Shown: positions 1-15,000 of the stretch, piece by piece
Layout of the letters: every line of letters begins with the position of its first letter
Numbering within the stretch: the stretch's first letter is position 1
Virus record (IMG/VR): IMGVR_UViG_3300032322_001295
Location: 1-64,000 of that record
DNA from: a virus
Length of the DNA: 64,000 nucleotides
Strand: one strand, 5' to 3'
Notes under the pieces: model-generated
What the model was told of the DNA's origin: nothing
The model's input: only the letters and a program-made list of their open reading frames with translations
Databases searched by the model: none
Translations under genes and position numbers: made by a program

Positions 1-3000
1 AATCATCTTGAAGAAATTGTAGGTAAAAAGATTGACGACATTAGTAAAAAAATCAATGACGAAAGAGAAAAAATACAAAATGAACTTGATACTGATTTTA
101 ATTCGGTAAGAGATAAGTTTGGGTTTGACGATGTGACGTTTGATGATTTATACAACAAAACCGGTAACGATGAAATAGATGCTGCTATTGATGAAGTTCT
201 TGGTAAAAAGAAAGATAAAGTAGAAAGATTTAGTGCGCTTAATGGTGTTGATAATGAAATAAAAAATGCCAAAACATTACTTAAGAATAGAGGCGCAGTA
301 AAATATGTTCCTGGTGGAGGAATAGATACAAGAACTGGAGAATGGAATAATGGTGATTATTTTACTCAACAAGCTAATCAAAGAAAGTACAAAAAAGTCA
401 ATAAAGATGTCGAAACTGAAATAGATGAAAAGACATTTTTGTCAATGCAAGATGCTGCAAAAGCGCAAGGCAAAGATTCTTTTGAGTACAACGGAGAAAT
501 GTTTATTGCCGATGACTCTAATCAGATTAAAGTTGATGGTAAAAAAGCAGTTGATAGAAGTACATTAGTAGATGACTCCCAGTTATTTGACTTTTTAGAA
601 ATAGATGATGTTAATGAACTATTCTTGAAAATGCCTACTGTTGGTGGCATGAATATAAGAGAAGAACTTAATAAAATTTCAAAAGAGTATGATGAAACAA
701 AAGTTCTTACTGCTCAAATGAAAGAAAGACTCAAAGAAATAAACAAAAATATAACAGACCAAGAGGAAATGTTATCTGTTTATAAATGGGCAAAAATGTT
801 ATCTGAAAATAAAATACTTTCTCCTATACAGGAAGAGTATATGGATATGCAAACATTTAATGAAATAAATCTACCTGCTTATATAAATAAACTAGCAGTA
901 GATAGATCTTATTTTATGAATGTTGCTATTAGTACATTATCAAAAGATGACCGAGACAACAAACTTAATGAGCTAAAAGATAACGTCATTAAGATGCAAG
1001 CACATGTTTATAATGAACTTGTTGCCGAGTTAAATGGTGATGACATTGTTGTTAATGGACAAACAGTAAAGTTTCCTAGTGAAATATCTTTGGATTCAAG
1101 CGAAACAGAAGTAATGCAAGCATATCAGTGGATGCATTATTTTATTCAAAATCTTACACCAGATCAGAAAAATGAATTTAAAGAAACATTTGATAAGTTT
1201 TGGAGCACTAAAGTAGAAAGTAAAGATTCTATACCTAGTGCAAAAGAACAAGGTATGTTTCTTGAAGGATTTGATTTAATGTTTGATTTTGAAGCATTTA
1301 AAGATGGATATACTAAGAGCAAATATCATAATAAAAACAATTCTTACAGAGAACTATTTTATTATCATGCCATAAATATGATGATGAATGTAGACCCAAT
1401 GATTGCATTTGGTGCTATAAGTAATGTTATTGATGCCGTAGATGCTAGTCAAAAGTTTGAACTTGATAAGTCAAAATATCCTGCAGGCGATCATACCGCA
1501 GAACAGATTATGAACGTAATGATAGGTATTACTCACTTGTCAGAAAACATAAAAAGAAACGAAGCAAATCCAGATGTAGCATTTATAGAATTATTAGATC
1601 ATGTAAAAAGTACCATGAAAATAGGTACAAGTAGAGAAGGCAGATTTAATAAAGCCAAAGGTTTATATGACAGAGTAAAAGATGCTGCAACTGGAAAATA
1701 TAATACAAATGGCAAACATATAAAAGATAATGTAATGTCGTTTTTTGGTTATGGTGGTGTAGGTAAATCTACTTTTATAATCAAAACATTATCCGAAATT
1801 GCATTATCATTAGGTAAAAAGAACTTTGTATTTATAGCTCCCAATATAGAGCAAAAGAACATACTTGAAAATACGGTAAAAAATATCTTTCCTAAAGGTA
1901 TTCATGCTGAATTTTACCTTGTTAGTGATTTTGTTAAAAAACAAGATCAATACAAGGATTATGTAATATTTGCCGATGAAATATCATTGTATAGCGATGA
2001 AGAAAAAAACTCCATTGCATTTAACTATAACAAAATAGGTGGTAAAAAAATATCTACCGTAGACAATGTAGGTTTTATTGATGAATCCAACACAGTATTT
2101 TTACTTGGTGACACATTACAGGCACCTCCATCTGGTGAAATATATGACAATTCACCAAGAATAGAACAGTTTACTCAACATGGTTTTAATATAACTTCAG
2201 TAAAAAGAAGTAGTTTTATTGAAATATATAAAATACAAACTGAGTTTAGAAGAAATGCTAAAAATAATGAACTAGGCCCTCCACAATTATTTGGTTATTC
2301 ATATAGCGAAGATGACAATGTAAAAAAAGGTGTCAAGTTAAATAATGACAAGGATGGATTTTTAGCTGAATCAAAAGCTGCAGTTGAATCTGGTATAGGT
2401 TATATTATTGTTCACTCTGAAAAAGAGTACAACGAAATAATAAATGACATATCACCTGATAAGCATGACAGAGTATTTTTAATGACTCAGTTAAGCAAAT
2501 CGCCACAAGGCAGAACACTAGATGGTGAGGTTTATGTTTATATGCCATACAGTACAACTGACACTAAAAGCCAGTATAACAATAATAAGTTGTACAACAT
2601 GTACATGCTTACCGCTGTTAGTCGCGCATCTCAGTTTGTATCCGTTTATACAGGTGATGGACTAGGCAACAAAAACTCTGTTAAAGTAAGTGAAGATAAA
2701 ATAGAATCATTTGATGATAGTGCTGAAGCAAAAGTTGAAAGAAAGCAACAGCTTTGGAATAGAATATCTGGTGTGGTAAAAGGTCTTACTGCTGTAAAGC
2801 CTGTACCATTGCCAGTAAGAAATACAAATAAGCCAAAAGCACCAGTTGTTCAAACAGATGACTTAAATCAAGAGGAAGAAAAACCTGAAGAAAATGCTGC
2901 ATCAAATAACACAAAAGGTAAAGGTGTAAAGTCTAACTCTAAAAAACCAAAGAAAACAACACAGGTTAAAACTAATAATAGAAAACGCAAAACGACTAAC

Positions 3001-6000
3001 AAAAATAAAAAGCAATACGAGGAACAACAAGAAGCGCTTGAAGAAGAAATTAACGAACCGATTACTGCATACGAGCAAAACGTAAGCAATCAGGGAGACA
3101 TGTCAGAAGATGAACTAGACAACTTAGATGGTAATCAAGACACAGATACAGACCATTCTAATATTGAATCATCTATTGATAATGGCGAGTTTGGATTGAC
3201 ACTTAAAACAGGCGAAAACAATGTAAATCTAGTTACAACATTTGTTAACGGCAATCCATTTGTAGTTGTTGTTGGCGGTACTTATAGAAAGCCAGATGGA
3301 GAAATAATAAAAGTTACTAGAATAATATCAAATGACGATGGCACATATTCTGTAAAAACAGATAAATTAAAAATGGTAATACCATTAGAAAAATTTAGCG
3401 AACTTGCATTATCTCCTTCTATTGATATTTTAGATAAGTATGAAAATGCTTTAATATCATTTACTCAATCAGGCATATTAACATTGTTTGGTAAAACTAT
3501 TGGCTACACTCCTGCAATGGGGCCGTTAACAAATAAAAAGGCATTAGCTGCTAAATACCAAGAAATGGCTAATGCAACGGCAATGCTTTACAAAAATCTA
3601 GGTCAAAGATTTGAAGTAAAAATTGAGATTGTTAAAAACATGCCTACAGTAGATTGGAATGGTAGTGTAAATACAGCATTTCCATACGTACTTCAAGTAT
3701 CTATTGACAATGGTAATGGTTTTGAATATTTTACAACACACTACTTACAGGATCCACAAAGAATAAATAAAACTGTAGCTGATAATGCACAACAAGAAAA
3801 TCTTGAAGTGTACAACAATACATTATTTGGAATAGTAGAAAAGCTATACAATGCAAATAGAACGGAGTTTTATACATCTGCTACTAAAAATAATATTAGC
3901 GCATCGTCATTTATAGGATTTCATAAAGACATTCCAGTAATGTCATACAGCCAAGTAAAAGACATGGTTGGTATGTATGGTATGGAACTAACAGAAACTT
4001 TCCAGGGAATTGACAAAAAAGGTTTAGCAGAAACTTACGCAATAGCGCATTTTGGAAATAAAGACAATGGACAGAAAATAATATTTCAGTCTATCACTGC
4101 AAGCAATATGAACGATGAGCAAAAAAATCTTATGCTCAACGAAGTAAATAGAATGCGTGGTATTTTGCAAAATGCTGTAAATCAAAAACTACCAAATGAA
4201 GCTGTAAATAAACAAGCACTTCAGGGTACCGATTCTATATTTGCATTTAACAACTCTTTTGCACTTTTAAATAATGCAGTAATAGCTCAAAAACTATATA
4301 CTGAAAAAGATGCAGAAAATAAAACAACTATAGAAGAAAGGATTAAAATAAGACTTGAAGTCCTTAATGACTTAGCTGCATTTTTATCTCCAGTAAAAGA
4401 TGCAGACTATAAATATAAGTATGAAAGTTTAGTATCTCAGTTTAGATTAAATACAAAAATGCAAGGCGGAAAAGAAGTAACTGGCATTGAGTACATGTCA
4501 ACTGTTAAAGGACTATTTTTAAGAATGCCTGTAATTGATATTTCTGCCGGCATACTACTTGACGATACAAAAGGTCTTGCTTCTAAAATAACAAATCAAC
4601 AAGAACTAGAAAACTATACCAGCTCATTTGCTGAAATACAATCAGAACTTGAAGATATCCTTGGCGAAGGTATTCAACTTGGCATTATAAAATCAGATTT
4701 ATATCATGGTTTTGTAGACAAGCTTGGAAAGATACACATGAACATGCATAATGGCGCATTTAATCCTAAAACATTAAGCCACGAAATATCGCACTATGTA
4801 TCAGAATTTTTGCTAACTGATGAAAAACAAGCTGAATTATTTGATGAAGTTGATAAAAAGTATGGAGTAACACAAAAACAAGGCAACTGGAGAAATGATC
4901 TTGATGCAAGAAGAACTGTTGCAGAGCACCTTGCTGATGACGGAGAAAGATATAAATCAGACAGAAGAAACCTTAAAGGTATTTCAAAGGTAATGAGGTC
5001 TTTCTTTGACTGGTTTAATAGATTTATGTCAAGAATAGGCATTATCAATGACAAAATAAATGATTTTTACTATGATTTATATGTAGCCAAAAAGTATAAA
5101 TCACTATCTGGAATGGCATTAAACACTGTTAGAGATGAAATGCCATACGATAGTCTTTACTCAAGAATAATATATGACGATTCATCTTTTAATACTGTAG
5201 CTAATAACTTTTTTTACGATAATCAGATAGCAAGACAGGTAGCTAATAATGTTGCGGAAATAGCAGCTAAAGAAGTTATTATGCCATCCATGAACAGACG
5301 TATGTTTTTAGATGGTGCTATGTCATTTACAGATATGATTAATAGGATTGAAAACAATTCTAGAGAAAAGGTCATGTATGATACTGATGAAAACGGCAAT
5401 ACGATTTATAAAGAACAAGTGATAAATGGTAAATCAATGTTTTTGCCAGTAATCAGAGAACTTACTGTTGATTACACTAAACCATTTTTGCGCTGGAACT
5501 ACAATGCTACCGATGAAAATGGAAACTCAGTAACCGGTCTGCATTTGCAATATTATGACGAAAGTATTAAAGGCTATAAAACCGCAGTTCCAAACTCTCA
5601 GGGTATATTTTTTACTGAAAAAAGACAGAGAGAAGAGTTTAGAAGATTGCTACAAAAGTCTGTTGATGAGTTTGAAATAGAAACAGTAAATGGCCTTGTA
5701 AGTGTTGTCGACAAAACAATAGAAGGCAAGATGAAACTTAAAGGAATCATCAGCAACAAAGACAAGGTTTTATACAAAAATGCAATGCTATTAAATAGCA
5801 AAGTATTTAAAGCAATGATTAATAGAATATTTCCTTCTCTTGATGTTGATACGATTATAAATAGAGATGGCCAAGTAAGATACAGTGATATTCTAGAATC
5901 TCTTATTAGAGTACAGGATGCTAATATTAGAAAAAATGAAGAGGAGTTAAATCCAATGGATAAGCAATCGGATATAATGAAGCTGATGCTTAATACTATC

Positions 6001-9000
6001 CCAGTATATCAGTTTTTACCTGATGGTAGTGTTGTTGAAATGCGCGGAAAAAAACTAAATTATGAAGTAGCAAACAAAATACTTACTGACATTCACAGTA
6101 ATCTTTGGATTGGTAATAGCCAGGATGGAATAGAAGCCTTTGCTAAAAGCATGAAAAGGTTTATTGAGAATAAAATGATGAACAACACAAATCCAACTGA
6201 ACTAAACTCTGATGCTAAATTTATAAGTGCATATTCTATTTATAAAACATATTTTGATCCACAAGCAAAACAAAGTACAGACAAGTATTATTATCCATCT
6301 CACACAAGGATTTATAACTGGAACAAACAGCTATCAACTAAAACCAGAGGCACTAAAGATTACCAGGATGCTCTTGATAGATTTTACGCTGAATATTTAA
6401 CAGCTGTAAATACAGAAAAGGAATCTGATGAAACAATCAGAAAGCAGACACCATTAACAAAAGATGAGTTTGAGCTAAATATTGCCAAAAGATCAAAGTT
6501 GTCAGAAACAATTTTAAACTCTGTTATTACGCATTTTGGCTCTCTTACATCTAATAAGTTTGAGAATGTAAAAAAATATGGCAAAGGTAAAAGAACTACA
6601 TTTGTGTCAATGGCCAAGCAATCAAGTTCTGCTCACGATACAAAGTTAAAACTAGAACAAAGCATTATATCTAACCTACAAATCAATGGAGGTTTAATGC
6701 CTGATAGATATGTCGATTTGTTTATCAATAGAAAAAGGCCATTAAAAGTAAAAGAAGGACAAGAAAAATCCAACTCTTACTTTACAATGACGGATAGAGG
6801 TATTAGATACAGGCACAAAACAAACGATCCATCTGATTTAGGTGTAATAATAATGCCTTTGGAAAATGGTAAGTTTAGAAACATGAAACCAGATGAAATA
6901 AATAAACTTACACAATACGCTAAAAACGCACAAACAAATATTAGTGGTATAATCAGAAAAGTATTTACTGATTTCTTTAATATGAGTAAGTCAAGTACAG
7001 CTAAAAATGCAGCTAAAGTATTGTCTGTTCCAAAAGTAGGTAGCAATACCCATGGTATAGAAAATCTTAGTGATGTACTTGCTCCACTTATAGCATCAAT
7101 GTATGTCTATACTGTTGAAAGAACCGTAGATCCAAACCAGATTACAGCAAAACAGCCTGTATATCCATTATATTTACAAGCATTGGCAAATACTGCAAAG
7201 GATTCTGGACAAAAAGAAAATTATGGTAAAATAACAGATGCTACTATAGATAGCATTTTAGATAAAGATGCAGGCTCTAACATATTAAAAGATGGTGAAG
7301 AGTATTTCTTCCCAACTGGATTTTATAAAGAACTTCAGGCACTTGCTGAAATTATGACTTACAATGAAAACAATCCAACAATTTTAAGTCTTGATGGCAG
7401 AAGAAAGCTTTACACTATTGGCAACTCTCATAATTTTAACTATAAGTTTTCTAATGGTAAAAATGATTCACTTGTTGAAAAGTTTGAAGAAGTTGTAAAA
7501 GGCCCACATACAAATCCAAATGCTAGAGGAAGTAAGATATTGAATCCAATACTTGAAAGAAAAGGAATAATAACTTCAACGCCATACATGATGGGTATAG
7601 ATTCAACTGGTAAAACCGCTGAGTTGAAAAACATGACTGTACAAGACAACCTACATGCGGCATTAGCAAACTTTACCAAAAATGAAAATCAAAAGGCATT
7701 AACCTACAACATATCTCCAGTTTTAATACCTGTAAACAATGGAGGTAATCGTGGTAGACAACATTTGTTTGAAGTTAGACTAGGTCATTTTAACGGTAAT
7801 GGAAATGGATTTTTAACAAAACAAACCATTGATAATGTTGATACATTTAAGCTTGATGTAAGAAATATTGCAAGTCAACTTAAACGTGGTTTTGCAATAA
7901 AAGAAGAAGCACAGGTTAATAGTATTAACAGGTGGATGAACTTTTTAATGAATCCAGCTAATAACAAAATCACAAACAACGCAAGTTCTTATTTTGCTTC
8001 ACTAGGATTAGGTCTGTCTCCAATCGATACAACTATACCTGGATGGAAAGCACAACGAGATGCTACGGTTCCTGCATTAGTAGAGTATTTAAAAAATTAT
8101 GACGCTTGGATAATTGATGATGATGTAGTTGGATTTGAAGGTAGTGGGTTAAGATTGGGTTCTGATTTCTTAATAATCAAAGCTAACAAAAATGACAAAG
8201 GTGGCAGACTTCATTTAGGGCATGATGCTTCTATGATGAATAAAGTACTCACAAGAAATGAAGACGGATCACTAAAATTTAGAAGTCTTGCGCAACAACT
8301 ATTCAATTATTCAAACTATAACAATACAGTAACAATCGATGTTGATGAAAACAATCAAATAAAATTTAAACTACATGAAGTATTAAGAACAGATGATTTT
8401 AACAATGAGCAGATTTATGTAAACTACATAGATAATCTAGGTTTGACTCAAACATATATGTTTACAGATGATAATTTACAGTTTATCATAGATTCATTAT
8501 TTGAAAAACACTATAAAGAAACTAATGAAATAGCATTAGCGGATGGTTATAAAATGACCAGTGAAAACGTTTTTGATTTATATCCATACGAAGACAATAT
8601 AAAAGTAGTAGATGGTATTAATATTTATGGCACTACTCCATCTGTTGTTTGGAAAGGTCTTATTATTGGCCATGCAATGGTTAACTATTTTTCCGATCAT
8701 GCTATAGAGGGTACAGAAGCGAATCATCTTTCCAGCGTTATTTATGAAAACGAAACTGGTCCATTGACATATGGTGTAAATAGAAACAAACGTGCTTTAT
8801 CGCATACTTCTACAGGTTTTACTCCTTCGTTTAAAACACATAATGGCATGGATGAAGAATCCAGAATTATGGTTATTAAAGACTTAAAAGTAAATGCTTC
8901 TATATCAACATTACTTGGAGAAATAAACAAAGAACACATTGTTTTTGATGGTCAAAGTTTTAACAATCCATTTTCAATGGAGATGTACTTTAACAGTATT

Positions 9001-12000
9001 GGAGGAAATAATGGTAGCTTAAATAGAAGAATCCAAAAATCTATAGCACAGCAGTTTAACTACAAAGATGGTTCTACTTTTTTGAAAAAACATGCAGGAT
9101 TTATTGTATCAAAATCTATGATGGATTCTAGTGTTGACATGGCTAACTTGTTTGAATACATGTTAAATCCAGCACTAAGACTAGTCATTAAAGGTGAAGA
9201 TTTAAATAAAATATCATTTTTAAAAAAATCTGATATTGATAACCTGGCTAATGATAGCTTATATCAAAGGTATTTGATTTATTTTGATCAATCTGCTACT
9301 GAAACTGCATTAAAGCAAACGCTTAGTAATATCAACAGTAAGTTTGGTAGTCTTAAAACTATGCTTGAAGGCAGCATTAAATACAAAAACAATGCTCCGG
9401 CCGTTGATTCTATTTTGGCAGATTGGAAAAACAGTCAGTTTAATGATACTATTGTAGGTCAATACGATTTTATTAGTAAAGTATTAGCGGATATTAACAA
9501 TCAAGGTTTATTATCACAAGAAGGAGATAAGGATCATGGTAGAGCTATTGAAATGCTTGTTGATTTTTATGCTGAATACAGAGCTAAAAATCCCGATACC
9601 TACAAAACAAAATATCCATATTTATCATCAATACAGTTTACTGGTAATAAAAAGGACCAAACCAAAGATTTTGAGATGCCGTTTGTTGCATTTAATAAAT
9701 CTGCAGGGGCAACACATTCTGATGCAAATGGTCAGTTTAACCAGGGCAGGCCTATGCCAATGTTTGTTAAAGATGGCGACGCTGCACCTACTAACTTTTA
9801 CGAACTTGTTGATTACTGGAAAAATCAAAAAGAAGATGCTCCTTATGATAAATGGACATATATGTTTGACAATACACAGGAAATAACACAATTAAATCCT
9901 GAAAGAGAAATAGATGACAACGAAGAATCGCCAATGGTTCAGGCAATGTCTATTATTCTTGCAAATCCAAATAGTTTAAATACAGGTCTTGCACAAGAAA
10001 TAGCAACAGACTTATCTTCTCTAATGCGCGTAGGATTAGAGAATGTAATGCGCTTTATAACAAATGAAGGTAAATGGAGTGAAGATGTAGACCAAAGAAT
10101 AAAAGATCTAAAAATACAAACAAGTGATATTATATCTGAAACTGGCGTTGTTTTATCTAATAAAGAAATAGCAACTATTGAAAACTTTGTAAAAAGTAAA
10201 ATCAAAAAGTCTATGTCTCAATCTGATGACACTACAATGCTATCAGAAATTATCAGTGACGACCAAATAAGTTTAAATGTTTCTCATGGTGCAGTAACTA
10301 GAGCCCAGCAATACGTAGCAGCATTCTTAAGAAAAGAAGCTGTTAAGAGAAAAGTAGATGCGATGCGTCTTGTACAAGCCGGTGGTAATTTTATTGATAT
10401 AGTGGAACATAAAGAAACTGGTGAAGTATTTATGTTAGCAGAAGCATATAAGCATGCTGCAAAAATGGGTGTAAGTTTTGATTCTCTTTTTGATGTAAAC
10501 TCTGTAAGAGGATTAAAGCATACTACAATTGATGCCAAACCTGATTTATCTGTAGAACAACTAGCACAGGTTAGAGCTATTGATACAATCATGAATCAGG
10601 CAATAGCGGAAAATCCAGCAAATGAAAAACAAATCAAAAAGGATTTTTCAAGGATTAAAATGAAATATCTGGCAGAGCAAAACCTACTAAATGTATCAAA
10701 AGGAGAAGCTATTGTTCCAGCAGTAATGTTTAAAAAGTTTAACATACCTAGCAATGTTGGACTCAATGAGATATTTAGATTGTATGGCAAAAAAGATGGT
10801 ATTGTCAATGAGACCAATCTAATTGAAGCTAGTTCAGACTACAATGCGACAAAAGAACTTATACAAAGCTTTGTAAATGATAACATTTCTTTTGAAATGA
10901 AATACAATAGCAATGGTAAGCCTAGAGTTGAAGTGCTGTACAATGAAAACCAATCAGGATTAAATACTTACTTTGAAATAATGTTTGTTGATGGATTAAA
11001 CAAATACCTCAAAGACAACTATAAAAAGTTTGGAAGTATTTATGCTAAGGTTGACAAGGAAATGGAGTTGAAGTATGGAGACTCATATAGAGCAATGAAA
11101 GAAGGTTCACTTGAAAAATCTGTAGAAGATATTAAGCAAGAACTAAGAACAAGACTTGCTGAAGAATCTACTGCTTTTGCTCAATCTGAAATAGCAAACT
11201 TAGTTGATAAATATACCGATGCCATAACATCTGTAGCAATAACGCTAAAAGATAATATTGGTATGCGTATTCCATCAGGACCAGGTTCTGGTTTTATTAA
11301 CAACATTGTAGGGTTTATAAATGATGCTAGTTCTGTTGGATATGTAAACACTATTAAAAACCTTATTGATGGTTCTGACCAAGACGTTGACCAGTTTACA
11401 ATCTACTATTTGTCAAGTACAATGCTTGACTCTGGTAAGATGTCTATTTTGGAATATAACAACTGGAAAGATAAGCAAAAGAAAGATGGCAACTATAATG
11501 TTTTGTCTGACGAGGAAGCTAAGGTTATTAACAACAAACTAATCAGACATCTTCAAAGATACTATTCAGATCCATTAAATGCTGAACTTACTATGGCAGC
11601 TATTGACCTTGACCCGGTAAAAAAAGCTGCTGATGGTACATATAGAGAATTATTTAAAGATGGCGACTTAGCGCATAACATTGGGCATTCATTTGTATAT
11701 AGAAATATTGCAATGGACGGACAGGCAGTAGGTCCATTTGCTAATGCTCAAAAACTACAAACATTGCTTTATTCTGGTTATAGTATGAACCAAAGAAGGG
11801 GTATAGATTCAAGTATTTACAACTTTAAAATTAACAAAGTAGAAAATGCTATTGGCCAGTTAGAAGATGAGTACAGCAAAGTTCCAGTGTACATGGAAAT
11901 GCTTATAAATGCAGCTACGGATAATCCAAAGTTGTTGATTTTAGGTGCAATGAATATCACAATGAACAATTCTGATATGGCATCTGCTATGATGTTTGCA

Positions 12001-15000
12001 CCAAAGGATATTCAAGATTACATGAGGTCAATGCCCGGTAATGAAAATATGAATGAAGTAGATGCAGTATTGAATTTCTTGAAACTTGATGCAAATAAAG
12101 ACATATTCAATTATGTAAAATCAAACTCAGGTATGTACAATGGTGGATTTTCTAGGTCTTACTACAATACAGCATACAATTATTACAAAAAACTACAAGC
12201 GCATGGTTCAGAATATGAAGAACAATACAAAAATAACTTAAATAAAAATAGTGACATTTTCGATAGTATGGTTTCGTTCCTTATCAATGATGTAGGATAT
12301 GATGAGGCATTTATAAATACAGCAATAGCAACCGCTCAAACAGAAAACAAAGGTGATGTTTTGCTATCTATGATTAGAAATATTAATATCAATAACATTA
12401 GTAAAGAGATTTCTAAAAAACACAATATTCTTAAAAATGTACTTGATAACTTTATAAAAGATAACCTTGAAGAAATAACTGACAACGAGTTTAAAGCTGA
12501 AATAGAAAAAGCGCTTAACTCTAAAGATGTTCAAGCATCATACGATATTGTTAACAGCATAGCTAGCATGTCGCCTATTGATAATTTGGCTAATATTAAC
12601 GAAGAAAGCAAAGCATTGTCTGAGAAGTACAAAAAGTTTTTTAAAGACCTAAAATCTTACAAGGACAATCTCAAGAAGAATAAAAATCTTTCTAGAAAAA
12701 CCGATCCTAGTTATATTAATGAAGTATATCTTGTTACTAAATATGCTATGCTTGGTGATATTATGAGCGATTTAGTTAAGGTTGCTAATATCAATCAGTT
12801 TAAACAATCAAAAGCTTATGATCAAAAAAAGTTTGAAAACGATTTTACGTTTGCCACTGGTTATACTATTGATGAACTTATTGGTATCTATGATAGATTT
12901 AACAGCTGGAAAAAAGACAACGGAGCAAGTAGCACAATAGGTGACTACTTTGACGCCAATCCTAATGAGAAAAAACCTATTGAAGCAGTAAGAGAAACAG
13001 CTTTTAAAACAAAAGCACACACTATGTCTCAGGTTGATTTTTCCTATATGAAAGATAGCATAGAGTCACCTGTAACTGGAGAAGTAATAAACTACTACGA
13101 AGACTACCACAAGATATTTGATTTTGCATCTATACTGCTTTCTAGGCCGGATGTAATGGAAAGCTTTAGAGCATCACAAATGTTTAAAGACATTAACTCT
13201 TCAATATTTAACATAGAGTCTACGGAAATACAATCTATGATAGACACTATAACAGATAACATTGCTTACGATATACTTCCAGAAGCTAAAAGCATAGTTT
13301 TAAAAGAAGAGATTAGTAAGTATTTTGTCCATTTGTATCTTTCCGAAATCAACAACAATGGTTTTGAATCAATAGTAAAAGAAGATATATTTAAAGCATT
13401 AGAAAAGTTTAATATTCTTACGCTTCCAATGACAGCTGGTTCATCAACGTCAAATGGAATGATGCATAATATTGGCAATCCTATTGGTGTAAGAAACTTT
13501 ATATCAAACTTTCCAGAGTTTTTTGATACAAGAATAAGACAATCAGAAATGCAAAGGTTGAAAGAAATGAGTAGTAAGTTTACTGCACAAGACCTTGAAT
13601 CTGCGTATGAGTTTATAGACAGAATAGAAAAGTATTCATACAACCGTATGGATTATCTTGAAGTGCAAAAGTCAAGAGTGCAAAACGCTAATGAAAATGA
13701 AATGCTTAGAGATGGCTTTAATAAGCTGTCAAATGAAACACAAACATTGCTAGCGTTGTACCATATTCTTAAGAACCAGTTTGACACAAGTAGGTCGTTT
13801 TTTGGTGAAGTATTACCTAAAAAGTTTCTTATCGATTATTCTAAATTTTTAAAAGAAGTATTGCCTACTAAAGAAATAAGTCAGGATTTGAATAATATTT
13901 CAGAAATGATTTTGTCTAACACAAGTCTTGATTTGCTTAAAAATGAAAAACGTATCTACAAAGATGGTAAAGAGTTTTCACAGGCCCCAGCTGCTTGGTA
14001 TGGCGTAGCCAAGCATTATAAGAAAACAATACAAACGCAAAAATCTAAAGTAGGTACGACAATAAGAACATTTGCTCTTGGTACTACCAATGGTATAAAT
14101 GGAGTTGCACTTACCCAGGGATCTGCTACAAAAACATCATTGTCAAATGTAGTACCATTTGATTCTGTAATCAATATGTACAATGATACAGATGCAATGG
14201 GTAATCCTATTACAATATCACTTAGTTATACTCCTACAATACTAAGAAACTTAAATATACCAATGTCATTCTCATTGGATTTAAGGCCGCACGCTTACAT
14301 CAAAAATATATTGCATGGGCATTTAGAAAATGACATACAAAACGCTATTAAAAGGCAGACACAAGAAGGCGTAGAACTTACTCCACAGGATGTATTGCAG
14401 ATAGTTAATGATGTTATGTCAAGAGATTTAAATAATGTTTATAACAAAAAAGGTATTCCTGCATTGCAAGATAAGACAACTTCAATGGATATGGAAAACA
14501 TGATAAGAAATAATGTTTTTAATATTACCGTTAACTCTATTTTGCAAAAACATGGCCCAAATGCTGATGCAATGTTGCAGTCATTAGATGGTAAAATGCT
14601 TAAAGATGAATACTATTATAGCGATATAGCCCCTTCGTACACATTGCACGCTGCGTTAAACATGCTTAAAGCTGAAGGCAAGCCGTTTACTATAGAAAAT
14701 CTTAGAGCAATAGAATCTATACCATCAATAGAATTATTTAGCGATACGTATGGCGTTCAATCAAACGAAGATGCTCCATTGGTAAACTTACTTGGTACTT
14801 TTGGTAATTACTTTACCAGAGAAAATGCTAGAGATTCTGGCTATGTGGTTGCCGTAAACATGAAAGGTCCAAACGGAGTAGGCACAAAAGAATTGTTCTA
14901 CGAAGCAGCAAAAGAAATATTTCAAGATACAAGTTTAAAAAACGATCAACTTAATACATTGCTTGCTAATATTCTTATAGCTGATTCTATAGGAATGTCT

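Noticed and set aside
133-135. GTG at 133 as the start of the giant protein
   Set aside because: The same frame is open back to base 1 with similar sequence, so the real start lies upstream of the window.
3139-3153. DTDTD at residues 1003-1007 of the giant protein as the polymerase catalytic motif
   Set aside because: It lies in a low-complexity acidic linker, without an upstream R-x-P or following hydrophobic strand. The motif at 3749-3753 fits far better.
9536-9886. A 116-codon plus-strand frame inside the giant gene, and its antisense partner
   Set aside because: It is a shadow of the giant gene, with composition unlike a real protein and no start signals or independent spacing.
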